Source: Nocardioides zhouii (GTDB lineage: Bacteria; Actinomycetota; Actinomycetes; Propionibacteriales; Nocardioidaceae). From it: a stretch of 64,000 bases of DNA. The notes beneath the pieces were generated by a model, which saw only the letters and a program-made list of their open reading frames with translations, did no database searches and was not told where the DNA came from. The stretch spans positions 62,001 through 126,000 of the forward strand of contig NZ_SDWV01000011.1 in NCBI RefSeq assembly GCF_004137345.1. The letters are read 5' to 3'. Of the stretch, positions 1 to 8,837 are shown in pieces. Positions within the stretch are counted from its first letter, which is position 1, and every line of letters begins with the position of its first letter. Both the position numbers and the translations under genes were made by a program.

Positions 1-1
1 T

Positions 2-259
2 GGCTCGCGGACTCTCACCGTCGACGGCGAGGTCCGCCACCTGACGACCACCGAGTTCAACCTGCTGGAGGTGCTGATGACCGCGCCGGGCAAGGTGTTC
101 GACCGCGCCGAGCTGATGTCGCGGGCCTGGGGCCAGGCCGACTATGGCTCCAGCCGCACCGTCGACGTCCACGTGGCGCAGCTGCGCGCCAAGCTCGGCG
201 ACCACTGCCCGGTCGAGACCGTGCGCGGCATCGGCTACCGGGCCCGGAAGCGGACATGA
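2..259 (+). CDS. OmpR/PhoB-family response regulator, C-terminal part
   Basis: Only the DNA-binding end of this gene is in the window; the receiver domain lies upstream. The visible 85 codons form a Trans_reg_C winged helix: the strand-turn LTTTEFNLLEVL, the recognition-helix region SSRTVDVHVAQLRAKLG and the closing hairpin VRGIGYRARKRT are typical of OmpR/PhoB regulators. It overlaps the following histidine kinase by 4 nt (ATGA), so the two are translationally coupled and form a two-component pair. The signal it answers to cannot be told from what is visible. Confidence 0.93.
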   Translation, partial: GSRTLTVDGEVRHLTTTEFNLLEVLMTAPGKVFDRAELMSRAWGQADYGSSRTVDVHVAQLRAKLGDHCPVETVRGIGYRARKRT

Positions 260-1575
260 GGGCCACCGGGCTGACCGCACGGCTGGCGCTCGCGATGGCC
301 GCGGTCGCTGTCGTGTCGGCGCTGCTCGCCGGCGTCCTCGTCGCGCCGCTGCTCTCCGGAGCGCGTGAGGAGGCCGTCCGCGCCCCCCTCGCCCGTCAGG
401 CCGACCTGCTCGCCCGGCTCCCCCGCCTCGCCCTGACGTCCGACCGGCTCGACCGGGTGACCGAGGTGTCAGGCCTCACCATCGGCGTCGTCACCGCCGC
501 GCGCGTCTCCGGAGCCGGCGCCGCCCTGACCCCGGACCAGGTGGCCCGGCTGCGGGCCGGCGACCCCGTCTCGACGAGCGGCGAGCTCGACGGCGTACCC
601 GTCCTCGTCGAGGCCCGCCCCTCCCGCGGCGGCGGCGCTGTCGTGCTGGCCGCCGACGTGGCCAGCGCCGACGACGCGCTCACGTCCGTACGTCGCCGCG
701 TGGTGCTCGCGCTCGGCCTCGGGTCGCTCGTCGCGCTCGCCCTCGCCGCGTGGCTCGCGCGACGGCTGGCTGCCCCCCTGACCCAGACCGCGACCGCGGC
801 CCGGCGCCTCGCGGCCGGCGAGCGCGGGGTCGCCGTGCCGACGTCCGGCCCGGCCGAGGTCGTCGCGGTGGCCGAGGCCCTGGGGCAGCTCGATGCGGCG
901 CTGGCCTCGAGCGAGGAGCGGCAACGGCGTTTCCTGCTGACGGTGTCCCACGAGCTGCGTACGCCGCTCACCGCGGTCCGCGGCTACGCCGAGGGCCTCG
1001 CCGACGGGACGGTGCCGCCCGAGGACGTGCGCGAGGTCGGCGCGACACTCGTCGGGGAGGCCGACCGGATGGCCGGCTACGTCGCCGACCTGCTCGCCCT
1101 GGCCCGGCTCGAGGCCGACGACTTCCGGATCGCCATGGTGGACGTGGACCTGGCGGCGCTGGTCACCGCGACCTCCGAGGCCTGGCAGGCCCGTGCCAGC
1201 ACGGCCGGGATCACCGTCACCGCACGGCCCGAGCCCGCGGTCGTGCGAGCCGACCCGGACCGGCTGCGGCAGGTCCTCGACGCCCTCCTCGACAACGCGC
1301 TGCGGGTGACGCCTCGCGGCGGCACGGTCGTGCTGGCCTCACGCGCCGGCGCGGTCGAGGTCAGCGACTCGGGCCCCGGACTGGCGCCCGATGACCTCGC
1401 CGTCGCCTTCGACCCCGGCGTGCTGCACGAGCGCTACCGCGGGTCCCGGCCCTCGGGTGGACAGGGGCTGGGGCTCGCCATCGCGGCGGGGCTCGTACGC
1501 CGGATGGGCGGCAGGATCGCCGCCGGAGTCGCGCCGGGGGGCGGGGCGGTGTTCACCATCACCCTCGATACCTGA
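256..1575 (+). CDS. membrane sensor histidine kinase
   Basis: A 439-residue kinase coupled to the regulator before it. Order: membrane segment about 8-33, short external region of about 110 residues, second membrane segment about 147-168, HAMP linker, HisKA domain with the phosphoacceptor H232 in SHELRTPL, then HATPase_c with N box (DNALRV, about 346), G1 (DSGPGL, about 371) and G2 (GQGLGLAIA, about 402). This is a classic EnvZ/BaeS-like layout; the external region shows no recognisable sensor fold, so the stimulus is unknown. Its TGA stop lies inside a palindromic repeat that is also found at the end of the nhaA gene. Confidence 0.95.
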   Translation: MRATGLTARLALAMAAVAVVSALLAGVLVAPLLSGAREEAVRAPLARQADLLARLPRLALTSDRLDRVTEVSGLTIGVVTAARVSGAGAALTPDQVARLRAGDPVSTSGELDGVPVLVEARPSRGGGAVVLAADVASADDALTSVRRRVVLALGLGSLVALALAAWLARRLAAPLTQTATAARRLAAGERGVAVPTSGPAEVVAVAEALGQLDAALASSEERQRRFLLTVSHELRTPLTAVRGYAEGLADGTVPPEDVREVGATLVGEADRMAGYVADLLALARLEADDFRIAMVDVDLAALVTATSEAWQARASTAGITVTARPEPAVVRADPDRLRQVLDALLDNALRVTPRGGTVVLASRAGAVEVSDSGPGLAPDDLAVAFDPGVLHERYRGSRPSGGQGLGLAIAAGLVRRMGGRIAAGVAPGGGAVFTITLDT

Positions 1576-1630
1576 GGACGTGGCGGACGTCCGACGGGCC
1601 TGATCCCGTTCCCCACGTCCTGAGACATCG
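1567..1630. repeat. palindromic repeat family 3, copy 1
   Basis: AGGACGTGG (1575-1583) pairs with CCACGTCCT (1613-1621). The first 17 nt (GATACCTGAGGACGTGG) are identical to the complementary strand of 62495-62511, and the distal arms also match (CGTCCTGAG against CGTCCTCAG); the middle is unrelated apart from GGACG after the first arm. The kinase stop codon is at 1573-1575, inside the left arm. May act as a terminator or be a small mobile palindrome. Confidence 0.6.
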
Positions 1631-1648
1631 CCGTGCCACGATGAGCCG

Positions 1649-2542
1649 GTGCTCGAGCGACCACCCGACGTGACCGACGACGAGATCCTCGAGACCCTCC
1701 GCACCCACTGGGAGCCGCTGGCCACGGCCGTCGAGCACCTGCCGGTCGGCTGGGGCGCGCACCACTGGCGCGTCGACGTCGGCGGCAAGCCCGTACTCTT
1801 CGCGACGCTCGACCCCGACCTGCCGCGGCACACGCGCGCGAGCCTGGAGGCGGCGTACGCCTCGGCGGCCGCGCTCGACCTCGACTTCGTCTGGCCGTCA
1901 CTGCCTCGCCTCGACGATGGCTACGTCGTCCCCGTCGGCGTCCGCACACTGAGCGTCACCGGCTGGCTGGAGGGCGAGCGACCGGAGGAGTCGGTCGCGG
2001 AGCTGCCCGACCTGCTCGCCGTCCTCCACGCAGCGCCGACACCGACGACCGCCCGCACCTGGACGACCGAGATCTCACCGGACCTCCCCCACCTGCTGCG
2101 CGACCTGCTGCAGCAGCCGTGGACCGGACCGCTCGGCCCGGCTGCCCGCGAGCTCGTCGTCGAGCGCCTCGCACAGGTGGGCGGGTGGGCCCGCGAGCAC
2201 GCGCGGCTCGTCGCCCTCGCCGACCCGGCGGCGTACGTCGTCACGCACGGCGAGCCGCACCGGCGCAACCAGTGGCTCGCGCGCGGGCGCACCTGGCTCA
2301 TCGACTGGGAGTCGCTGCTGCTCGCGCCGCGCGAGCGCGACCTCGCGACGCTGGTGCACGAGGGCCGCGACGTCGACCACGACCCGCAGATGGTGCGGCT
2401 CTTCGATCTCGAGTGGCGGCTCTCGGAGATCTGGTCGTTCGCCGAGTGGCTCCAGGGTCCGCACGTCGGCGACACCGACGACCACACCGCGCTCGGCGGT
2501 CTCACCTCGGAGCTGACCCGCCCGCACTTCGACGAGCGCTGA
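1649..2542 (+). CDS. APH-family phosphotransferase-like protein
   Basis: A 297-residue protein of the aminoglycoside/choline phosphotransferase (protein-kinase-like) superfamily. The catalytic loop THGEPHRRN (about 199-207) and the metal-binding aspartate in IDWESLLLAP (about 217-226) fit the Brenner motif HGDxxxxN and the DFG-equivalent. The N-terminal lobe has the acidic YCxxW-like segment HHWRVDVGGKPVLFAT. The substrate is unknown; family members modify aminoglycosides, macrolides, homoserine or sugars. The GTG start is placed by a CACGAT box (1637-1642) six nt upstream, implying leaderless translation. It ends opposite hppA with a strong shared hairpin between them. Confidence 0.85.
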   Translation: MLERPPDVTDDEILETLRTHWEPLATAVEHLPVGWGAHHWRVDVGGKPVLFATLDPDLPRHTRASLEAAYASAAALDLDFVWPSLPRLDDGYVVPVGVRTLSVTGWLEGERPEESVAELPDLLAVLHAAPTPTTARTWTTEISPDLPHLLRDLLQQPWTGPLGPAARELVVERLAQVGGWAREHARLVALADPAAYVVTHGEPHRRNQWLARGRTWLIDWESLLLAPRERDLATLVHEGRDVDHDPQMVRLFDLEWRLSEIWSFAEWLQGPHVGDTDDHTALGGLTSELTRPHFDER

Positions 2543-2554
2543 GCTTCCGTACCA

Positions 2555-2600
2555 AAACTGGAGCCTCACCCGCGAAGTTTCGGGGGTGAGGCTCCAGTTT
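2555..2600. terminator. bidirectional terminator-like hairpin
   Basis: A perfect 17-bp inverted repeat (2555-2571 with 2584-2600) with a 12-nt loop lies between the convergent phosphotransferase and pyrophosphatase genes. The arm ends in AAA/TTT, so either strand would end the stem with a short U run. It most likely ends transcription from both sides. Confidence 0.8.
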
Positions 2601-2653
2601 CCCCGGGTACCCGGGGATCGCGACCGACGCAGAGCTTCCTGCGCCGGACGCGG

Positions 2654-4990
2654 TCAGACGTTGTGCGGGTCGGGCGCGTGCGGGGTGAACGACGACGAGC
2701 CGGTGTTGTCACCGTCGTCGGAGATCGTGACCTCGCGACGCTTGGAGATGATCACCGCGACCGCGATGATCGCGACCGCGACGAGCGCGATCACGACGCG
2801 CAGCACGTCGTTCTGGTCCTGGCCGACGCTCAGGGAGACGACCGCGCTCGCGATGAGCAGCGAGACGAGGTTCATCACCTTGATCAGCGGGTTGATGGCC
2901 GGGCCGGCGGTGTCCTTGAACGGGTCACCGACGGTGTCACCGATGATCGTCGCCTCGTGGGCGGCCGAGCCCTTGCCACCGTGGTGGCCGTCCTCGACCA
3001 GCTTCTTGGCGTTGTCCCACGCGCCACCTGCGTTGGCCAGGAAGACGGCCATGAGCGTGCCCGTGCCGATCGCACCGGCCAGGAAGCCGGCGAGAGCGGT
3101 CGCGCCGAGGCCGAAGCCCACCGCGATCGGGGCGAGCACCGCGAGGATGCCGGGCGTCACGAGCTCGCGCAGCGAGTCCTTGGTGACGATGTCGACGACC
3201 TTGCCGTACTCCGGGCGACCGGTGCCCTCCATGATCCCGGGGATCTCGCGGAACTGGCGGCGGACCTCCATCACGACCGCACCGGCAGCGCGGGCGACCG
3301 CGTTGATGGCGAGACCGGAGAAGAGGAACACCACGGCCGCACCGAGCAGCACGCCGACGATGACCGCCGGGTTGAAGACGCTGAAGTCCAGCAGGTACGC
3401 CTCGTCGGGGCGGACGTTGGCCTCGGCGAGCGACTCGAACACCGACGTCGCGTACGAGCCGAACAGGGCCGTCGCCGCGAGCACAGCGGTGGCGATCGCG
3501 ATGCCCTTGGTGATCGCCTTGGTCGTGTTGCCGACGGCATCGAGCTCGGTGAGGATCTGCGCGCCCTCGGGGCTGACGTCGCCCGACATCTCAGCGATGC
3601 CCTGCGCGTTGTCGGAGACCGGGCCGAAGGTGTCCATCGCGACGATGACGCCGACGGTGGTCAGCAGGCCACAGCCGGCCAGTGCCACGGCGAAGAGCGA
3701 CACCGTGAGGGCCGCGCCGCCGAGCAGGTAGGCGCCGAACACTGCGGCACCGATCACCAGCGTGGTGTAGACCGCCGACTCGAAGCCGACCGACAGTCCG
3801 GACAGGATGACGGTGGCCGGGCCGGTCAACGAGGTCTTGCCGACGTCCTTGACCGGGCGGTACTCCGTGCCGGTGTAGTAGCCGGTCAGGGCCAGGATGC
3901 CCGCGGACATCACGATGCCGATGACCACCGCGGAGGCGGCGATGAAGCGGGGGTCGCCCTCGGCGCCGGCGAGGTCGGTCGCGATGTTGGTGAACTCCGC
4001 GAAGCTGCTCGGCAGGTAGAGGTAGGACAGCACGACGCTCGCGATGGCGGCGATGCCGGAGGAGAGGTAGAACGACTTGTTGATCGTCGCCAGGCCGTTC
4101 TCGCCCGCCTTGGGCTTGGTCAGGTAGACGCCCGCGACCGCGGTGAGAGCACCGATGGCGGGGATCAGCAGCGGGAAGACGAGGCCCTTGTCACCGAAGG
4201 CCTGCGAGCCGAGGATCAGCGCGGCGACCAGCGTGACGGCGTACGACTCGAAGAGGTCGGCGGCCATGCCGGCGCAGTCACCGACGTTGTCGCCGACGTT
4301 GTCGGCGATCGTGGCGGCGTTGCGCGGGTCGTCCTCGGGGATGCCCTGCTCGACCTTGCCGACCAGGTCGGCGCCCACGTCGGCGGCCTTGGTGAAGATG
4401 CCGCCACCGACTCGCATGAACATCGCGAGCAGGGCCGCACCGAAGCCGAAGCCCTCGAGCACGTCGGGCGCCTCGTCCTGGAAGAACAGGACGACGAGGC
4501 TGGCACCGAGCAGGCCGAGGCCGACCGTCAGCATGCCCACCATGGCGCCGGTGCGGAGACCGATCGTCATGGCCGGCTCGCGACCCGTGGTCTCGGCGGC
4601 TGCGGCGACGCGCAGGTTGGCGCGCACCGCGAGGTTCATGCCGAGGTAGCCCACCGCTGCCGAGAAGCCTGCGCCGACGACGAAGAACACCGAGCGGAAG
4701 ATGCGCACGGTGGTGTCGTCGGCCGGCAGCACGAGCAGCGCGAAGAACGCGATCGCCGCGAAGATGGCCAAGGTCCGGAACTGCCGAGTCAGATAGGCGT
4801 TGGCGCCCTCCTGGACTGCGAGGGCGATGGTCTTCATGTTGTCGGTGCCCTCGCCTGCGGCCAAGACCTGTGACCTGAACATCGCAGCCATCCCGAGCGC
4901 GCCGAGCGCGATCAGGGCGACGACGACGACCAGGATCAGGTTTCCACCTTCGAGCTCCGGCTTCACGACCGCGGGCAAGATCCCCGTCAT
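2654..4990 (-). CDS. hppA: proton-translocating membrane pyrophosphatase (K+-independent type)
   Basis: A 778-residue, about 16-segment membrane pyrophosphatase that couples hydrolysis of pyrophosphate to outward ion pumping. It carries the catalytic signature DVGADLVGKVE (about 203-213), the acidic motifs DNVGDNVGDCAG and DTVGDPFKDTAGP, and the motif GNTTKA (about 484-489). A lysine rather than alanine at that last site is the family marker of K+-independent, proton-pumping enzymes. The start is set by a strong TAGGAGGA ribosome site. A CRP/GlxR-like palindrome lies 56 nt upstream. The pump can recover energy from the pyrophosphate released by acyl activation, including the Acs encoded in this window. 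Confidence 0.97.
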   Translation of the reverse strand: MTGILPAVVKPELEGGNLILVVVVALIALGALGMAAMFRSQVLAAGEGTDNMKTIALAVQEGANAYLTRQFRTLAIFAAIAFFALLVLPADDTTVRIFRSVFFVVGAGFSAAVGYLGMNLAVRANLRVAAAAETTGREPAMTIGLRTGAMVGMLTVGLGLLGASLVVLFFQDEAPDVLEGFGFGAALLAMFMRVGGGIFTKAADVGADLVGKVEQGIPEDDPRNAATIADNVGDNVGDCAGMAADLFESYAVTLVAALILGSQAFGDKGLVFPLLIPAIGALTAVAGVYLTKPKAGENGLATINKSFYLSSGIAAIASVVLSYLYLPSSFAEFTNIATDLAGAEGDPRFIAASAVVIGIVMSAGILALTGYYTGTEYRPVKDVGKTSLTGPATVILSGLSVGFESAVYTTLVIGAAVFGAYLLGGAALTVSLFAVALAGCGLLTTVGVIVAMDTFGPVSDNAQGIAEMSGDVSPEGAQILTELDAVGNTTKAITKGIAIATAVLAATALFGSYATSVFESLAEANVRPDEAYLLDFSVFNPAVIVGVLLGAAVVFLFSGLAINAVARAAGAVVMEVRRQFREIPGIMEGTGRPEYGKVVDIVTKDSLRELVTPGILAVLAPIAVGFGLGATALAGFLAGAIGTGTLMAVFLANAGGAWDNAKKLVEDGHHGGKGSAAHEATIIGDTVGDPFKDTAGPAINPLIKVMNLVSLLIASAVVSLSVGQDQNDVLRVVIALVAVAIIAVAVIISKRREVTISDDGDNTGSSSFTPHAPDPHNV

Positions 4991-5045
4991 GCGTGTCCTC
5001 CTAGGACGTCAAGTTGATCCGCGAACGCGCCGGAGTCTACGCAGA

Positions 5046-5061
5046 GGTGATCCAGATCACG
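5046..5061. promoter_or_regulatory. CRP/GlxR-like site upstream of hppA
   Basis: GGTGA-TCCAGA-TCACG fits the TGTGA-N6-TCACA pattern of CRP-family regulators in actinobacteria, with a perfect GTGAT/ATCAC core. It lies 56-71 nt before the hppA start. A similar site is at 48948-48963. Confidence 0.5.
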
Positions 5062-5105
5062 GTCCGGGGTGACCTACGCCACACCGCCGTGTGGACGGCA
5101 GGCGT

Positions 5106-5136
5106 GAAAAGCCCCTCCGAGCCCGGCTCGGAGGGG
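5106..5136 (-). terminator. intrinsic terminator after the STAS gene
   Basis: An 11-bp GC-rich stem (5112-5122 with 5126-5136) with a 3-nt loop is followed on the minus strand by CTTTTC. It sits directly after the STAS gene stop at 5155, separating it from hppA. Confidence 0.8.
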
Positions 5137-5154
5137 TGATGACGGTGCGGCCGA

Positions 5155-5490
5155 TCAGGCGCCGGGGGCGAGCCCGACCGAGTCGTGGATGACGAAGACC
5201 TTCGCCAGCCCGGTGATCCGGAAGATCTTGAGCAGCCGCTCCTGGGTGCAGACCAGGTCGAGCGAGCCGTCGTGGGCGCGGACCTTCTTCAGGCCCCCGA
5301 CCAGCACGCCGAGGCCCGTGGAGTCGAGGAACTCGACCGCCTCGAGGTCGATCACGATGTCGTAGGTGCCGGCGCCGACGAGCTCGGTGATGCAGTCACG
5401 GAGCTTGGGCGCGGTGTAGACGTCGATCTCGCCACCGACCGCAACGACGGCGCGACCATCCACCTCGCGTGTGGCAAGGGTGAGATCCAC
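5155..5490 (-). CDS. anti-sigma factor antagonist (STAS domain)
   Basis: A 111-residue single STAS domain of the SpoIIAA/RsbV/BldG type. The phosphorylatable serine is in [11 protein letters not shown] (about S56), the site switched by an anti-sigma kinase; unphosphorylated protein binds the kinase and frees a sigma factor. The GTG at 5490 is chosen because GGGGAG lies a few nt upstream and the fold begins right there; an upstream in-frame start would add 17 residues without family match. No partner anti-sigma kinase is adjacent. It is divergent from the helicase gene. Confidence 0.9.
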   Translation of the reverse strand: MDLTLATREVDGRAVVAVGGEIDVYTAPKLRDCITELVGAGTYDIVIDLEAVEFLDSTGLGVLVGGLKKVRAHDGSLDLVCTQERLLKIFRITGLAKVFVIHDSVGLAPGA

Positions 5491-5669
5491 AACTGCTCCC
5501 CGGTCCCCGAATGCTCGGCCAGTACGACGTGCGGGACACACCGCGTGTCCCCTTGTCCGTTCCGGGTCGTATCAAACCACGAGTCCCACCGGTCGCGCAG
5601 GTGTCCCCAGCACTTCTCGTGTCCGTCGGCCGTACCGCCAGTGTCGGGGTCGTTTGCCAGACTCGGCCC

Positions 5670-8018
5670 GTGAGTCCCTCCCGTCCCGACGTGCTGCCTC
5701 CGGTGGAGCAGCTGATCGGTCGGCTGACGGGCGTCCCGGGGCGCGAGGACCGGCTCCGGCACCTCGAGGTGCTGCCCGCCCGCGACGCAGTGCACGAGGA
5801 TTGGCCCACGTGGGTTCCCGACGACGTACGGGGGGCCTTCGCGGCCCAGGGCGTCGCCCGTCCCTGGCGCCACCAGGTCGTCGCCGCCGACGCCGCGCAC
5901 GCGGGCGACCACGTCATCGTCGCCACCGGCACGGCCTCGGGGAAGTCGCTGGCCTACCAGCTCCCGGCGCTCTCCGCGATCCGCGCCGCCCGCGGTCCGC
6001 GTGGGGAGCGGGGGGCCTCGGTGCTCTACCTCGCACCCACCAAGGCGCTGGCCCACGACCAGCTCGCCGGGCTCGCGTCGCTGCGCCTCGACGTGCGCCT
6101 CGCCGCCCACGACGGAGACAGCTCCCGCGAGGAGCGCGACTGGACCCGCGACTACGGCGAGTACGTGCTCACCAACCCCGACATGCTCCACCGCTCGCTG
6201 CTGCCGTCGCACCACCGGTGGGCGCGGCTGCTGGGGTCGCTGCAGTACGTCGTGGTCGACGAGTGCCACCACTACCGCGGCGTCTTCGGGGCGCACGTCT
6301 CCCACGTGCTGCGCCGGCTGCGCCGGGTGTGCGCGATGTACGGCGCGCACCCCACCTTCGTGCTCGCCTCGGCGACTGTCGCGGAGCCCCAGGTGACCGC
6401 ATCGCGCCTGACCGGCCTCGACGTGGTCGCGCTGACCCGCGACGACTCGCCGCGGGGGCGGGTCTCGCTACTGCTGTGGGAACCGCCCTTCACGTCGTAC
6501 GCCGGCGAGAACGGCGCGCCCGTGCGCCGGGCCGCGTCGTCGGAGGTCGCCGACCTCCTCGCCGACCTGGTCGCCGAGGACGTCCGCACGCTGGCGTTCA
6601 TCCGCTCCCGCCGCGGTGCCGAGCATGTGGCCGCGACCGCGGCTGAGCTGCTCGCCGAGGTCGACCCGTCGCTGCCCAGCCGGGTCGCGGCCTACCGCGG
6701 GGGCTACCTCCCCGAGGAGCGCCGTGCCCTCGAGGCCGCGCTGCGCCGGGGCGACCTGATGGGGCTGGCCGCCACCAACGCCCTCGAGCTCGGCATCGAC
6801 ATCAGCGGCCTCGACGCGGTGCTCATCGCCGGCTTCCCGGGCACCCGGGCGGCGTTCTGGCAGCAGGTCGGGCGGGCCGGGCGCGGCGCGCAGGACGCGC
6901 TCGGCATCCTCGTCGCCAAGGACGACCCGCTCGACACCTACCTGGTCACCCACCCCGAGATGCTCATCGGCGCCCCGGTCGAGGCGTCGGTCTTCGACCC
7001 GTCGAACCCCCACGTCATGGGTCCGCACCTGTGCGCGGCGGCCCAGGAGTCGCCGCTCGCCGAGCCGGACCTGCCGCTCTTCGGACCGACAGCACGCGAG
7101 GTGCTCGACCAGCTCGTCGACCTCGGCCTGCTGCGGCGGCGGCCGCGCGGCTGGTTCTGGACCGACCGCGGCCGGGCGGCCGACCTGGCCGACATCCGCT
7201 CGGCCGGCGGCTCACCCGTCCAGCTGATCGAGGCGGACACCGGTCGGGTGGTCGGCACCGTCGACGCCGGCGGCGCGCACAACCAGGCCCACCCCGGCGC
7301 GGTGTACGTCCACCAGGGCGAGACCTGGCTCGTCGAGGACCTCGACCTCGAGCACCACGTCGCGACCATGCGGCGCGACGAACCGGCGTACAGCACGACG
7401 GCCCGCGAGATCACCGACATCAGCATCGTCAGCACCCGCGAGCGCCGCTCGTGGGGAGGCTGCGAGCTCTCGCTCGGTGAGGTCGACGTCTCCCACCAGG
7501 TCGTGTCCTTCCTCCGGCGGCGCCAGCCGGGCGGCGAGGTGCTGTCGGAGGAACCGCTCGACCTGCCCGAGCGCACCCTGCGTACGACGGCGGTGTGGTG
7601 GACCGTGCCCGACGACGTGGTCGCCGAGGCCGGCCTGGGCGCGCTCGACGTGCCGGGTGCTGCCCACGCCGCGGAGCACTGCTCGATCGGGCTCCTCCCC
7701 CTCTTCGCGACCTGCGACCGCTGGGACATCGGCGGCGTCTCGACCGCGCGTCATGCAGACACCGACGTGCTGACCGTCTTCGTCTACGACGGCCACCCCG
7801 GCGGGGCAGGCTTCTCCGAGCGCGGCTTCCACACCGCCGTCGCCTGGCTGTCCGCGACCCGCGACGCGATCGCCAGCTGCGAGTGCACCAGCGGCTGCCC
7901 GTCGTGCATCCAGTCGCCGAAGTGCGGCAACCAGAACAACCCGCTCGACAAGGCCGGCGCGATCCTGCTGCTCGACGCCCTCCTCGCGGGTGCACCGGTT
8001 GCGGCCGCGGGGGGCTAG
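5670..8018 (+). CDS. DEAH-type helicase of the helicase/secretion neighbourhood (MrfA/Rv3649-like)
   Basis: A 782-residue superfamily 2 helicase. Motif I GTASGKS (about 87-94), motif II DECHHY (about 197), motif III SATVAEP, motif V ATNALELGIDISGLD and motif VI QQVGRAGRG (about 398-406) are all present. The C-terminus has a four-cysteine cluster CECTSGCPSCIQSPKCG (about 737-752), as in MrfA/Hrq1-type repair helicases. The gene next to a Tad-like locus is the hallmark of the actinobacterial helicase/secretion neighbourhood. The GTG at 5670 is preceded by CAGACT at a 6-nt spacing; an open frame further upstream overlaps the STAS promoter and looks non-coding. Role in secretion unproven; DNA repair is more likely. 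Confidence 0.93.
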   Translation: MSPSRPDVLPPVEQLIGRLTGVPGREDRLRHLEVLPARDAVHEDWPTWVPDDVRGAFAAQGVARPWRHQVVAADAAHAGDHVIVATGTASGKSLAYQLPALSAIRAARGPRGERGASVLYLAPTKALAHDQLAGLASLRLDVRLAAHDGDSSREERDWTRDYGEYVLTNPDMLHRSLLPSHHRWARLLGSLQYVVVDECHHYRGVFGAHVSHVLRRLRRVCAMYGAHPTFVLASATVAEPQVTASRLTGLDVVALTRDDSPRGRVSLLLWEPPFTSYAGENGAPVRRAASSEVADLLADLVAEDVRTLAFIRSRRGAEHVAATAAELLAEVDPSLPSRVAAYRGGYLPEERRALEAALRRGDLMGLAATNALELGIDISGLDAVLIAGFPGTRAAFWQQVGRAGRGAQDALGILVAKDDPLDTYLVTHPEMLIGAPVEASVFDPSNPHVMGPHLCAAAQESPLAEPDLPLFGPTAREVLDQLVDLGLLRRRPRGWFWTDRGRAADLADIRSAGGSPVQLIEADTGRVVGTVDAGGAHNQAHPGAVYVHQGETWLVEDLDLEHHVATMRRDEPAYSTTAREITDISIVSTRERRSWGGCELSLGEVDVSHQVVSFLRRRQPGGEVLSEEPLDLPERTLRTTAVWWTVPDDVVAEAGLGALDVPGAAHAAEHCSIGLLPLFATCDRWDIGGVSTARHADTDVLTVFVYDGHPGGAGFSERGFHTAVAWLSATRDAIASCECTSGCPSCIQSPKCGNQNNPLDKAGAILLLDALLAGAPVAAAGG

Positions 8019-8027
8019 ATTCTGGCC

Positions 8028-8342
8028 ATGGTGTTCCTCGGTCTTGCCCTCATCATCCTCGGCGGCATCGCCGTCCTGTCGGCGATCTTCGTCAGCGAGC
8101 CCGGCTCCGGCGGCGAGCTGCTCGGATTCGGAGTCACGACCCTGGAGTCGTTCCTCGTCGGCGTGGCGGCCGGTGCCGCGATCCTCTGGGGCTTCTCGAT
8201 CCTCAAGTGGGGCACCCGACGCGGCCTCGCGCACCGCAAGGAGCGCAAGGAGCTCACGAAGCTCAACGAGAAGCTCGAGCGCGTCGAGGCCGAGCGCCGC
8301 GCGGACGGCGACACCACCGTCAGCGACCACGACAAGATCTGA
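8028..8342 (+). CDS. small two-segment membrane protein, unknown function
   Basis: A 104-residue protein with two hydrophobic segments (about 3-23 and 41-63) separated by a short Gly/Ser/Glu-rich loop, then a charged, probably coiled-coil tail rich in Lys/Glu (about 68-95). No family recognised. The ATG is 6 nt after TAGATT (8016-8021), a -10 box whose TAG is also the helicase stop codon, so it probably has its own leaderless promoter. Confidence 0.75.
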   Translation: MVFLGLALIILGGIAVLSAIFVSEPGSGGELLGFGVTTLESFLVGVAAGAAILWGFSILKWGTRRGLAHRKERKELTKLNEKLERVEAERRADGDTTVSDHDKI

Positions 8343-8451
8343 CCCGCACCCCACCGTCAGCGGTCCCTGAGGCGGATTTCTCGGCCCTCGAATCCCCCTG
8401 GCGCACCGCTGGAAGCGTGTCTCCGTACGACGCGCCGCCGGGCGGTGGCTC

Positions 8452-8481
8452 AGGAGGATCTCCGCGCCGGGACATCCTCCT
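8452..8481. terminator. weak hairpin between convergent genes
   Basis: AGGAGGAT (8452-8459) pairs with ATCCTCCT (8474-8481) across a 14-nt loop, in the 138-nt gap between the small membrane protein and the end of the Tad-like operon. No U tract. I see no gene in this gap. Confidence 0.3.
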
Positions 8482-8837
8482 CACGCACCGCTCGGCGGGC
8501 GCGAGCCGGGCCCGGCTCGCGCCTCGGCCGTCACCCGTACGTCGCGCCACGGCACCCGCGGACCCGGCACAGACACCGCGACCCTGACGGCCCTCCCCTC
8601 GACCCGGCACGCGTCGAGAGTGGCCGCGTTGGCCGCCGCGACCTCCCGGGCCGCGGCGCACGCGTCCACCGGTGCCGTGGCGCCTGCGAGGGCAGCGAGG
8701 TCGGCGGCAGCCTGCGCGCGGCGCTGGGCGGTGACGAGCCCTCCCGCGGCCGCGAGGCCCGTCATCACGAACATCAGCACGCCGGCCATCGCCACGACGA
8801 GGACCGTGGCGGCGCCCCGCTCGCTGCGCCGCGTCAC
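8481..8837 (-). CDS. TadE-like helicase/secretion neighbourhood protein (Rv3654c-like)
   Basis: A 118-residue protein with a short basic start (MTRRSERGAATVL), one N-terminal hydrophobic segment (about 10-33) and an Ala-rich helical region QRRAQAAADLAALAGA typical of this family; two cysteines follow (C60 and C77 approximately). The GxxTVxxxx start resembles the TadE/Flp prepilin N-terminus. It is the last gene of the secretion operon and overlaps the preceding TadE-like gene by 4 nt. Likely a pseudopilin-like or envelope component of the Tad-type apparatus. Confidence 0.85.
   Translation of the reverse strand: MTRRSERGAATVLVVAMAGVLMFVMTGLAAAGGLVTAQRRAQAAADLAALAGATAPVDACAAAREVAAANAATLDACRVEGRAVRVAVSVPGPRVPWRDVRVTAEARAGPGSRPPSGA

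Noticed and set aside
2663..4873. 736-codon open frame opposite the pyrophosphatase gene
   Set aside because: Composition is Arg/Asp/Glu/Gly/His-rich without any family motif; it is the usual antisense artefact of high-GC coding sequence.
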